Assembly (NCBI GenBank): GCA_964354135.1
Contig: CAYGZA010000148.1
Span: 1 to 15,471 of the forward strand
DNA length: 15,471 nucleotides
Source: CAYGZA01 sp964354135
Lineage (GTDB): Bacteria; Planctomycetota; Planctomycetia; Pirellulales; Thermoguttaceae
Direction of reading: 5' to 3'
This document shows positions 1 to 8,854 of the stretch, piece by piece (positions within the stretch are counted from its first letter, which is position 1; each line of letters begins with the position of its first letter). Under the pieces are notes generated by a model, which did no database searches, was not told the DNA's origin, and was given only the letters and a program-made list of their open reading frames with translations. The position numbers and the translations under genes are program-made.

Positions 1-365
1 CGCACGCAGCGGAAGCCGTAGGCCTCGTAGCCGAAGCAGACGTCGGCCAGGCCCGGGGTCTCGCCCTTGCGCGCGGCGGATCGGCAGGCGTCGGGGCCGC
101 TGTTCCAGCTTCCGCCGCGGAGCACCCGTTTGTCGCCCCGGTCCGGCCCGCGCGGGTCCTTCACCGGCCCGCCGCTCGGGTACTTCTCCGCGTAGAAATC
201 GTTGCACCACTCGGCGACGTTGCCGTACACGTCGTAGAGTCCCCAAGGATTGGGCAGCTTCTGCTTGACCGGATGGGTCGCCTTGGCGGCGTTGGCTTTC
301 GACCAGGCGTGCCGGTCCAGGCCGGCACTCCACTCGCCGAAGGACCATGGCCACGCGGAGCGTCG
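1..365 (-). pseudogene. C-terminal fragment of an FGE-sulfatase (formylglycine-generating enzyme-like) domain
   Basis: Read on the minus strand, the open frame after a TGA at 366-368 gives a clear C-terminal half of an FGE-sulfatase domain: AWPWSFGEW, then NPWGLYDVYGNVAEWCND, then VLRGGSWN, then DACRSAAR, and finally YGFRCVR at the window edge. These match the conserved blocks of the family (NPWGLYDMHGNVWEWC, RGGSW, GFRC). The N-terminal half of the domain, including the RLPTEAEWEYA block that normally lies just before AWPW, is absent, and no believable start codon precedes the conserved blocks. Only one Cys lies in the segment after RGGSW where true FGEs carry the catalytic Cys pair, so even an intact relative may not be a sulfatase-activating enzyme. 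The fragment is in the same frame as the giant gene upstream, separated by TAG and TGA. It could be a decayed gene, the tail of a former fusion, or an assembly join. Family assignment is sure; pseudogene status is inferred. Confidence 0.75.
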
Positions 366-380
366 TCACGAGGTCATTCT

Positions 381-3300
381 CTAGCGGCCCCGGCGGCGGC
401 GCGACGTGTCGCGGAGAATAATGTCCAGGGCCTTCTCCACGCGCTCCGAGCTGGCCTTCTTCAGCGGGATGATCTTGACCCCGCGGGAGGACTCGCTGCC
501 GGCGGCCTTGTCGAGCACCTCCACGACCGCCTTGATCTCTTCGACCATCGGCTCCGCGGCCATGACGACCACGGAGTTCGTCACGTCCTCGACGCTGAGG
601 GCCTCGACCTGGCCGCGGAAGAGGTCCTGGAGCTTGGCCTGCATTTGGACGGCGCTGGTGTTCTTGATCGGGATCAAGTGGAGTCGGTCGGCGGCCATCG
701 ATTCGGGGACCTCGGCGGAGTCGAGAATCTTGAGCAGGTTCTCGATCGTCGCCCGGTCGGTGCGGTTGGCGTAGGCCACGATGGCGTTGAGCCGGTCGTC
801 TGGGACGAGAACCACGGAGCTTGTTCCCCGGCCGGGGATGGTCATGCTGCGGAAAAGCCGCTGCAGGGTGCTCGAAATCTCGCTGGCCTTGGCATTCTTG
901 AGGATAAAGATGTTGAAGTTCCGCCCCACGGCCCCTTTCTGCCGGGAGAGCATCCGGAGGAGCCCCTCCAACTGGCTCAGGGCGGCTGGGTCTTCGGAGG
1001 TGATCGTCAGGGTGCCGTCGCCCGGAATGATGATCACCGGCTTGGCGGCCGCAGGCGGCTCGTCCTTGGCGCGGCTGGGCCGCCACTGGGAGTCGTCGGG
1101 GGCCGTCTTGGCGGCACCCGCCGGACGATCTTTCGCCGGGCTCGGCCGCCACGGTCCGGCCTCGTTCTTGGGAACGTCCTTGGTTGTGCCCGCCGGCGGT
1201 CCCTGGGCCGGCCGCAATCGCTCCTTGGCCGACTTCCTGTTCTCCTGCGTCCGCCAGTCCTGGATGCGGATCTCCGCCGGCGGCGACACCACTTGGATGG
1301 GGTTGGCACGCAGTTTCGGCCAGACCCGCTGGATCTCCTCCAGGGCCGCGTTCAGGTCGCCCTCGAAGGTGATCACGCGGGAGCGCCGCGTATCGCCGGA
1401 GGGGTCGACGGCGAGGCTCGTCTCGCCCATCTTCACGAGCAGGTCTCGAATCTTGGCGTGCTGCTCCTTCGTGGCGCGGATCAACAGTTGCTGCGAGGTG
1501 TAGTCCACGTCGACGGTCGGCGACCTGCCGGCCCTCCAGTAGCCGCCGTCGCCGAAGAGCCGCTCGACCGCCGTCTCGGCCGTGGAGGGATCCACCACGT
1601 CCAACTGCACGATCTCCAGGGTCCGCTCCTCGCCCTTCACCCGCTCGAGGGTTTCGCGGATGGCGGTGTGTTGATCGGGCCGGGCAATGGCGACCAACAG
1701 GTTGCTCCGCGGCTCGTAGGTCAACTCCGCCTTGCCGCCCTGCCGCTCCAAGAGCGCCGTCAACATGCGGATGATCGCCTGGGGACTTGCCCCCTCCTCC
1801 ACCGGATAGGTCTCCAGCCGCATGGCGGCGTCGGCCGAGACCCCCTTCTCCAACTGCTCGATCAGCTTGCGGATCGTGTCGTGCTGGGCCGGCGAGGCCA
1901 CGGCCACGATGGCGTCGTTGTTGCTATCCAGTGAAAGCTGCACGCCCGCCTGCGCCCGGTATAGCCCCTGGAGCACCGTGAGGAGGTTCGTCGGATCGGC
2001 CGACTTGAGGCGGTGGACCTGAAGCCTGGGGGCCCCTTCGCCGCTCCCCTGCTTTTCCATCTCGTCGATCGTGGCCTTGATCCTCGCATGGTCCTCGGGC
2101 GTGGCGCTGACCACGAGGCTGTTGGCGCCCGTGTCGAGGGCGATTTCCGCCGAAGGAACCAGGGTGCCCAGCACCGAATACGCCGCCCGAGGGTCCGCCC
2201 ATTGGAAGCGGTAGACCTGGGCGGTCGGCTCACCGGCCTTGGCGGTCTCCTTTTGGAACTGCTCGATCGTCTTGCGGATCGCCTCCTGCTGCTTGGGCTC
2301 GGCCCAGACGAGGAGCCGGTCCCGCTGGGGGTCGAGCACAATTTGGACGTTGCGGCGCAGGGCCGGGTCGATGAGTTTGCTCAGCGACTGGGCATCGTGG
2401 CTCCTCATCGGGTAGACCGCCAGGACGCGTTTCGTCTCGGAAACGCCCGCGGCCTCGATCTGCTCGACCGTCGTCTTGATGACCTCGTGGTCCTCCGGCT
2501 TGGCCCAGACGACGAGCCTGTCGGGGTCGGCGCCGGCGGAGAACTCTGCGTCGTGGAAGACGCTGCTCAGGAACGTGATCGCCGCCGAGGCCCCGACCGA
2601 CGGCACGTCGTAGACCACGGCCCTGGCGGCCTTCTCGGGCGGATCCCGCTTCGACAACTCCTCGACGACCTGCTTGATCTTCGCTTGATCGGCCGGTCGG
2701 GCGAGCACGACCAGCTTGTCCCGCTCCGCACCGGTGGAAAACTGGGCATCGGGGAACATCGCCCGGAGCATGGAGATGGTGTAGTACCTCGCCATGGGGC
2801 TGGTCGTCTTGATGGTGTAGACCGCGATCTTGGCGGCCTTCTCCGGCGGCTCCTCCTTGGAGATCTCTTCGACCGCGGCCTTGATCCGCTCGTGCTCCGC
2901 CGGCCGGGCGAAGGCCACCAGCTTGTTCGGCTCCGTCCCCGCGACGAACTCGGCCTGGGGAAACATCGTCCTCAGCACCGTAAGCACGCCGCTGATCCCC
3001 GACGTGCCCGTCGTCTCCAGGGTGTAGACGACCATCCGCCTGGCGGTCGCGGCCGGCTCCTTCTGCGACATCTCCGCGACGGCCTTCTTGATCGCGTCGT
3101 GGTCCTTCGGCCGGGCCAAAACGACGACTTTGTCGGGCTCCGCCCCGGCGGAAAACTGCGCGTCGGGGAACATCGTCCGCAGGATCGAGAGGCTGTAAGA
3201 TGCTGCGGTCGCGCTGGCCGATTCCATCGTGTACACCACAACTTTCTTGGCCTTCTCCGGCGGTTCCTCCTTGGACAACTCCGCGACCGCGGCCTTGATC

Positions 3301-6300
3301 CGCTCGTGGTCCGCCGGCCGGGCGAAGGCCACCATTTGGTTCGGCTCCGTCCCGACGGCGAACTGCACCTCGGGGAACATGGTCCGCAGCACGCTCAGCG
3401 CGCCCGTAATCCCGGCGGTGCCCGTCGCTTCCAGGGTGTACACCACCATCTTCGGGGCCGTCTCCGGCGGCTCCTCCTTGGCCAGCTCCTCGACCGCCGC
3501 CTTGATCGCCGCATGGTCCGCCGGCTTCGCAAACGCCACCATCTTGTCCGGCTCCGTGCCGGCCGCAAACTCCGCCCCCGGAAACATCGTCCTCAGAATG
3601 CTCATCGCCCCGGTGATCCCCGCCGAGCCCGTCGGCTTGAGCGTGTAGACCACCATTCGCCGCGCCGAGGCGGCCGGCTCCTTCTGCGACATCTCCGCGA
3701 CGGCCTTCTTGATCGCGTCGTGGTNNNNNNNNNNNNNNNNNNNNNNNNNNNNNNNNNNNNNNNNNNNNNNNNNNNNNNNNNNNNNNNNNNNNNNNNNNNN
3801 NNNNNNNNNNNNNNNNNNNNNNNNGTCGCGCTGGCCGATTCCATCGTGTACACCACAACTTTCTTGGCCTTCTCCGGCGACTCCTTCTGCGCCAGCACCT
3901 CCGCCGCGCTTCGGATCTCCTCTAACTCCGCGGGCCGGGCCCGGACGACCAGCCGGTTCGGCTCCGGCGCGGCATTGAAGAGGGCATCAGGATACATCGT
4001 CTTGAGGATCGGGATGAGCGCCGCGGCACCCGACGGGCCGACGGACTCCAGCTCCAGAACGACCGTCTGCGGCGCCGTTTCGGACGGTTCCTTTTTGCTG
4101 AACTCGTCAAGCGTGTTCTTGATGGCGGGATGTTCCGCCGGCCGGGCCCAGGCGGCCAGCCTGCCGGGCTCGCTGCCCGGCCCGAAATGGGCGTTGGGGA
4201 ACATCACCTTGAGGATCGGAATCGCATTGGCGACCGCTTCGGCCCCGCCCCACTCCGCCGTGTAGACGACCAGCTTGTAGGCCGTCTCGGCCGGCTCCTG
4301 CTTCGCCATTTGCGCGACGACGGAGCGGATCATTTCGTGCTCCTGCGCCGTCGCCGTGGCCGCCAGGGTGCCGGTCAGCGCGTCCACCGTCACTTGGACC
4401 TTGGGCAGCAGGGCCTTGACGATCGTGGAGACCGCGGTCGGGTCGCCGCGGCGGATCGAATAAACCACCAACTGCGGCTTGTGCTCGGGGTCCGGTCCGG
4501 CCTGCATCTGTTTCAGGATCTTGGCGACCTCGGCGTGCTCCGACGGACGGGCCCAAACCAAGAGCGTCCCCGCCTTCGAGTCGCTGGCGGCCTTCACGTC
4601 CGGCAGCACCTCCTGGATCATCTTGATCGCCGTGGCAGGTTCGGCGTCCGGAACCGGGTAAACCATGAACTTGTCGCGGGTGTCGCCCGGCGAGCCGGCG
4701 TCGATCTTCTCCAGGGCCTCTTGGATGGCCTTCTCCTCTTCGGGAAGCGTCCAGACGATCAGCCGCCGCGACCGCGCATCCAGCACGAACTGCGCGTTGG
4801 GGAAGAGCGTCTTCATGACCTGGAGCACGCTGGTCGGGTCTGCCGCCTTGAACGAAAAGGCCAAGACCCGGTACTTCTCCACGGCCGGGACCTCCCGCTT
4901 GAGCTGCTCGAGGATGTCGGCAATCACCGTGTGCTGCGAGGGCTTGGCCCAGACGGCCAGCTCGCCCGGCTCCGTCTCGGCGATCACTTGGATGCCCGGC
5001 AGCTCCGCGGTGAGCGCGGTCACCACCGACTGGAACCGCTTCTTCTGGGCCGCGGTGACCGGGTAGGTGACCAGCTTTCCCTTTTCGTCCAGCACGGCGA
5101 CCTTTTCCACCTGGTCGATCGCGGCCTTGATGATCGCGTGGTCCGACGGCGAGGCGATCACCGTCAGCCGTTTCCCTCCCGATTCGAGGGTAATCTGCGC
5201 CTTCGGGGCCAGACCTTGAAGCGTTGCGACAATGGTCGACGACTGCACCCGGGAGAGCGGATAGAACCGCATTTGCGGGGCATCGGGCGGCGGCGCTTCC
5301 GGCTGCAACTGCTCCAGGACCGTGCGGATCGTCCGCTGATCGGCAGGCACCGCCAGCGCGATCAGGCTCTTGGTCTGCGAATCGATCGAGAGTTTCGCGT
5401 CCGGCAGGAGCGTCTGCAGGAGCGAGAGGGTCGAGGTGGGATCGGCCTTCGTGAGCCGATAGGTTTCCACCTGCGGTGTGCCCTCGACGCCGGTGCCGCG
5501 GCCGAGCTTTTCCAGGGCCTGCTGCACTCTCTCATGCTCTGCCGAAGTGCCCAAGACCACCAGCTTGCCCGACTTCACCTCCAACGTCAGTTTGGCGTTG
5601 GGGACCAGGGGCTGGAGGTTGGCGACTAGCGTCGCGGGATCGGCCCCCTGGGGGCGATATGCCTCGAATCGCTGTTGCTGGTCGGGCGCTCCGGGGGCCT
5701 GGATCTGCTCCAGCGACGCCTTGATCTTCGCCTGATCCGCCGGATGGGCCCAGACCAACAGCCGGTTGTTCTTCTCTTCCAGAATCACCTGCACGTCGGC
5801 ATAGAGCTTCTTCAGCGTACCCATGACGCTGGCCGGATCGGCAGCGGTGATCGGGTAGGCAACCAGCACGAATCTCTCCGCCGCGGGCGTTTCGATCTTG
5901 AACTGCTGGAGGAGTTCCTCGATCACTTTGTGCTGCTCGGGCTTGGTCCAGATCGCCAACTCCCCCGGCTCCGTCTCGGGAAGGACCTGGATCCCCGGGA
6001 TTTCCGCCGACAGCTTCGTAAGGACGGCCTCGAATCGCTTGCGCTGCGCCGGGGTGACGGGGTAGATGACGAGCTTGTTCTTCTCGTGCGTGGGAGTGCC
6101 TTTCTCGAACTGCTCGATGGTCGCCTTGATCCGCTCGTGGTCGGCCGGGGTGGCCACGGCCATGACCCGCTTGTGGCCCGGGTCGGCCGTCACCTGGGCA
6201 TTCGGGGCCATTTTCTGAAGCGCGGTCACCAGGTCCGTCGTTGGCAATTGCGTCACGGGATAGAACTTCAGCTCCGGCGTGTCCGGCCCCGGTTTTTCCG

Positions 6301-8215
6301 GCTGCAACTGGTCGACAATCGCCTTGATCCCTTTCTGATCGGCCGCCGAGGCGATGGCCACCAGGCTCCGCGACGTGGTATCGACCGCCAGCTTCGCCTG
6401 CGGGAAGAGCGTTTGCAGCATGGCAAGCGTGGTGGTCGGGTCCGCCTTGGTGAAGCGATAGACATCGAACTGCCGGACTCGCTCCACGGTCGTGGGCGCC
6501 CCGAGCTTCTCCACCAGGGTCTTGATCGTCTCGTGCTCCGAGGGAACTGCCCAGGCGACCAGCTTGCCGCCCCTCGGGTCCAGCGTCAGTTTGGCATTGG
6601 GAACGATGGTATCCAGGTTCTTCATCAGTTGCGAGCTGCGGTCCTCGTCGATCGCGTAGGTCTCCAAGCGGGGCTGCTTCTCCGGCGGCAGGCCGGCCCT
6701 CATTTGCTCCAAGACGGTCTTGACGCCGGCCTGCACGCTCGGACCGCCGTGGCAATTGATCTGCTCGGTCCTCAGGTCCAGTGCAAAGGTCGCCGAAGGA
6801 TACAGTGTCTTGAGGACTTCCAGGGCCGTCTTCGGGTCCGCTCCCTTGACCGGGTGAACTTCCAATACCGGCTTCTCCGGCGGGCTGGGCTTGGGCACGG
6901 GCGGCGACGGCGGTTGGACGGGAAGCGAATTGATCACCACCTTGATCGCCTCCATAATCCCCGCCCTATCCGTGACGAGGAGTTGGCCCGTACCCGACAG
7001 GGGAACCGTCTTGCCGTGCGGCCCGAGAAGCGGCTTGATTTCAGCCTCCACCGTCGCGGGCGGTCGCCGCTCCAAGGGAAAGAGCACGCTGACCATCTCG
7101 AATTTCCCGCGCTTCCCCAATTCGTCCAACGTGACCCGCGGGATCAAACCCTCGGGGATCCCTTCCGAGACGTCGATAACCAGGAGCATCTTCTCGCGGT
7201 GGACCAAGGTGAATCCCTTGGTCAGCAGAACGCTGTTGACCAGGTCGATGGCCTCGGTGGGCGTGAACTCGCGGGGGTCGGAGTAGTTGAAGGTCCCCGG
7301 CGGCGGGTTATCCAGCACCAGCGACAGACCCGCCTGCCGGGCAAGCTCCTCCAGCACGTCCACCCATTTCTGATAGCGGTAGGCGAACCGCAGCAGGGGC
7401 TCGGGCGGATTATTGGCCCACTGGGCCCGCTGGGCGTCGGTCAGGACGGCGGCCAGCTTCCGGTCGCTCTCATCGGTTGTCTTGACGCGATCCTTCTCTT
7501 CCGCCTTGGCCAAGGCCTCGTTGCGCTCGGCGATCAAGGCCGCGATCTTGGCGCGCTGCTCGTCGGTCAACTTGAGCCGCTCGGCAAGCGAGGGGTGGGC
7601 CAAGACCGCCATGCTCACCGGCTGGCCACGGCTATCGACGAACTTCATCTCCGCCGGCTTGGGTTCCGCGGGCTTGGCGGCCGCCGGCTTGCTCTCAGCC
7701 GGCTTTGCTTCCGCGGGCTTTGGCTCGGCACGCTTTGCCTCCGCTGGCTTGGCTTCCGGCGGTTTGGTTTCCGCTGGCTTGGGCTCCGGTGGTTTTGCCG
7801 CGGCGGGTTTCGTCTCCGCGGGCTTGGGCTCCGCGGGCTTCGGCTCGGGGGGCTTCGGCTCGGGGGGCTTCGGCTCGGCAGGCTTTGCCTCCGCTGGCTT
7901 GGCTTCCGGCGGTTTGGTTTCCGCTGGCTTGGGCTCCGGTGGTTTTGCCGCGGCGGGTTTTGCCTCCGCCGGTTTCGGCTCTGCGGGCTTGGCCTCTGGG
8001 GGTTTCGCTTCAGCAGGTTTTGGCCTTGCGTCGGCCGGTGTTGCCTGAGCAGGCTTAGGCTCCGGCGGTTTCGCCTCTGCCGGCTTAGCCGCCGGTGCAG
8101 GCGCGCCGGGCTGTTGGAAGGCAATCGCCCGTCCGGCATAAACGGCAATGCCCACGACTGCGAGGGCGGCCAGAAAGGACTGATACAAGGCAGGTGGTAG
8201 GATTCTGGAGATCAT
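381..8215 (-). CDS. Giant secretin N-domain repeat protein (N0 + N1 + about 30 secretin-N-like units, no beta-barrel), interrupted by an assembly gap
   Basis: Start ATG at 8215 has GGGAG (8223-8227) 7 nt upstream and opens a signal peptide (SFLAALAVVGIAVYA, possible cut after AIA, residue 32). Residues 40-190 are a Pro/Ala/Lys/Glu linker; 216-265 carry two LTxxQ-like motifs (LTDEQRAKI, LTDAQRAQW). Residues 275-350 resemble the secretin N0/STN domain, 371-433 an N1 domain. After that come successive units of the pattern VYxL...ADPxxxLxxLxxLxPxAxxxxD...LxVxAxPxxHxxIKxxxEQ, the secretin_N (ring-building, KH-like) signature. About residues 2310-2400 are a Lys/Pro-rich linker with two WRPSxAKD copies; the end holds two canonical secretin_N units, then half a unit and the basic tail RRRRGR. 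The secretin pore domain is absent. With a 104-base gap the protein is 2612 aa. Likely secreted to the periplasm or envelope; a long ring-building chain or scaffold is inference. The frame break at the gap is an assembly effect, not a mutation. Confidence 0.85.
2658..4309 (-). repeat. Tandem array of 69-residue (207-bp) secretin-N-like units
   Basis: Eight consecutive units of exactly 69 residues, starting at 4309, 4102, 3895, then (after the gap) 3692, 3485, 3278, 3071 and 2864. Each carries the core xxKEPxExAxxxVVYT, LRTMFPxAxF, GxEPxKxVxxARPxDHxxIK. The third and sixth units share the unusual VYTMESASA start, and the fourth and seventh share MSQKEPAA and RRMVVYTL, so there is also a three-unit (621-bp) periodicity. 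Nucleotide similarity between units is high, unlike the more diverged units before and after, which points to recent tandem amplification. Confidence 0.9.
3725..3824. other. Assembly gap, 100 Ns, inside a 207-bp tandem repeat
   Basis: One hundred Ns, the conventional arbitrary gap size. The 55 bases on the left (3670-3724) are identical to 3049-3103 and the 55 on the right (3825-3879) are identical to 3208-3262. In the intact copy 104 bases (3104-3207) lie between these flanks. A 104-base fill puts the coding regions on both sides into one frame, makes the interrupted unit exactly 207 bp, and makes both flank offsets 621 bp. The gap therefore probably arose because the assembler could not resolve near-identical repeat units, and extra whole units could be missing. 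Confidence 0.97.
4697..6676 (-). repeat. Duplicated five-unit superblock in the secretin-N-repeat gene
   Basis: Residues 514-842 (6676-5690) and 849-1173 (5671-4697) are two diverged copies of the same ordered set of five units. Matching landmarks in order are: NAKLTL...GKLV; RxTKADPTxTLxxLQTL; PxxxFYP; KLVxYPVTxAQxKRF followed by ETEPGELAxWxKPxQHxVI; and AADPxSVxxxxKxL followed by a RLxVW strand. The offset is 335 residues, about 1 kb. The third unit with FYP and the fourth with PVTxAQ are each specific to their place in the block, which shows block duplication rather than single-unit duplication. Confidence 0.85.
7646..8098 (-). repeat. Low-complexity PAEAKP/PPEPKP linker-coding repeat
   Basis: Residues 40-190 of the giant protein are built from five-residue words such as KPAEA, KPPEP, KPAET and KPAAA. 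At DNA level there is a longer direct repeat: 7722-7810 and 7872-7960 agree except for one base (7731 C, 7881 G), 150 bp apart. The composition is like the periplasm-spanning Pro/Lys linkers of TonB-type proteins, so the segment probably holds the domains away from the membrane or threads through peptidoglycan. Length is expected to vary between strains. Confidence 0.9.
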
Positions 8216-8462
8216 GTACCTACTCCCGAAGAGGGGATGGTAACTCGGTTAAAGGTACAAAGGTGGGCAAATAATAGCGTAGTCTATCGACTAGGCCGCG
8301 TAAAGCTTCTGGGCGCGGAGAGGCAAGCGAACCCCTTGCAGTTCTCGGGGGTCTACTGTAAAAGTAAGCGATTACACCACTTACGAAGCGTTCCCGGAAC
8401 TGCCCGGGTTTCCCAGAGCCGCAAGAACCTCTGGGCGGCGTTGTGCAGAAGGCGGCAGGATC
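8216..8462. other. Intergenic region between the giant gene and tRNA-Ala
   Basis: No convincing gene on either strand. Minus-strand GGGAG at 8223-8227 serves the giant gene. A small inverted repeat TAGTC-TATC-GACTA lies at 8280-8293. This region must hold the promoter of the giant gene and that of the tRNA, but I could not find a good -35/-10 pair for either. Confidence 0.5.
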
Positions 8463-8535
8463 GGGGCGGTAGCTCAGTTGGGAGAGCACGGGCTTTGCAA
8501 GCCCGGGGTCGAGGGTTCGAGCCCCTTCCGCTCCA
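8463..8535 (+). tRNA. tRNA-Ala (anticodon TGC)
   Basis: A full 73-base cloverleaf. The acceptor stem pairs GGGGCGG (8463-8469) with CCGCTCC (8528-8534) and contains the G3-U70 wobble pair that marks alanine tRNAs, with discriminator A at 8535. The D stem is GCTC/GAGC, the anticodon stem CGGGC/GCCCG encloses the loop TTTGCAA with anticodon TGC, and the T stem GAGGG/CCCTT encloses TTCGAGC. The CCA end is not encoded (CTA follows). It is the only plus-strand gene recognised here. No T-rich terminator is visible behind it, only a short ATGGT/ACCAT inverted repeat at 8538-8550. Confidence 0.97.
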
Positions 8536-8596
8536 CTATGGTGGCACCATCAGGAACCGCCATTGTGTAGTGGCCTATTCGGATACTGGCCATCGG

Positions 8597-8821
8597 TCAG
8601 GCTCCTTTCGCTTGTTTCGCGCCTGCGGCCGGTCGCCGCGTCGGCGGGGTCAACTGCATTCCGAAGAAGTGGCACAGCCGATCGACCGTTTCGAGGCTCG
8701 GGAGCCGCTCGCCGGCCGCGAACCGGCGGATAATCGCGTAGTCCACCCCCGAGTCCTTTGCGACCCGGTACAGCGTGCCGTGGGCTCCTATCGCGTCGCG
8801 AAGTTGTTTGGAAACCGGCAT
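8597..8821 (-). CDS. Small XRE-like helix-turn-helix DNA-binding protein
   Basis: The 74-residue protein (MPVSKQLRDAIGAHG...) has the five-helix layout of a short cro/C1-type HTH domain. LYRVAKDSGVDYAIIRRFAAGER (residues 17-39) reads as the helix-turn-helix pair, with the following SLETVDRLCHFFGMQL as the supporting helices. The C-terminus is an Ala/Lys/Pro tail. ATG at 8821 is well supported: AAGGAG at 8830-8835 lies 8 nt upstream and a sigma70-like promoter lies about 35-60 nt upstream. It is probably a transcription regulator, perhaps of itself, since an inverted repeat sits inside its promoter. It lies between tRNA-Ala and a decayed integrase, so it may be a leftover of a mobile element; small HTH proteins of this kind are also common as stand-alone genes in planctomycetes. 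Targets are unknown. Confidence 0.85.
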   Translation of the reverse strand: MPVSKQLRDAIGAHGTLYRVAKDSGVDYAIIRRFAAGERLPSLETVDRLCHFFGMQLTPPTRRPAAGAKQAKGA

Positions 8822-8829
8822 CGTCGAGA

Positions 8830-8835
8830 CTCCTT
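8830..8835 (-). promoter_or_regulatory. Shine-Dalgarno site AAGGAG of the HTH gene
   Basis: Minus-strand AAGGAG, 8 nt before ATG at 8821. It fixes the start of the 74-aa HTH protein. Confidence 0.8.
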
Positions 8836-8854
8836 TTTCTCCAGTGCCTGCTAT

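Noticed and set aside
3602..3858. Reading the giant gene as two genes, one ending at 3602 and one starting at 3692
   Set aside because: The break depends on an arbitrary 100-N gap; a 104-base fill restores one frame and one regular unit.
3049..3879. CRISPR-like array suggested by regular repeats
   Set aside because: The repeats are 207-bp coding units without short conserved repeats and unique spacers.
273..4265. Long plus-strand open frames (553 and 750 residues) opposite the repeat array
   Set aside because: Their repeats simply mirror those of the minus-strand gene, one runs through the Ns, and the minus strand carries recognisable secretin_N signatures.
4130..5629. 499-residue open frame on the plus strand
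   Set aside because: Antisense shadow of the secretin-N units; composition is typical of reverse-strand reading in GC-rich genes.
5675..8200. 841-residue open frame on the plus strand
   Set aside because: It is the antisense shadow of the high-GC giant gene; its product is Arg/Leu/Gly-rich low complexity mirroring the PAEAKP linker, with no domain.
8216..8300. Promoter of the giant secretin-N gene
   Set aside because: AT-rich bits such as CTATTATTTG occur, but no -35/-10 pair with acceptable spacing could be defended.
8536..8596. Terminator of tRNA-Ala
   Set aside because: The ATGGT/ACCAT stem is too short and no T-run follows.
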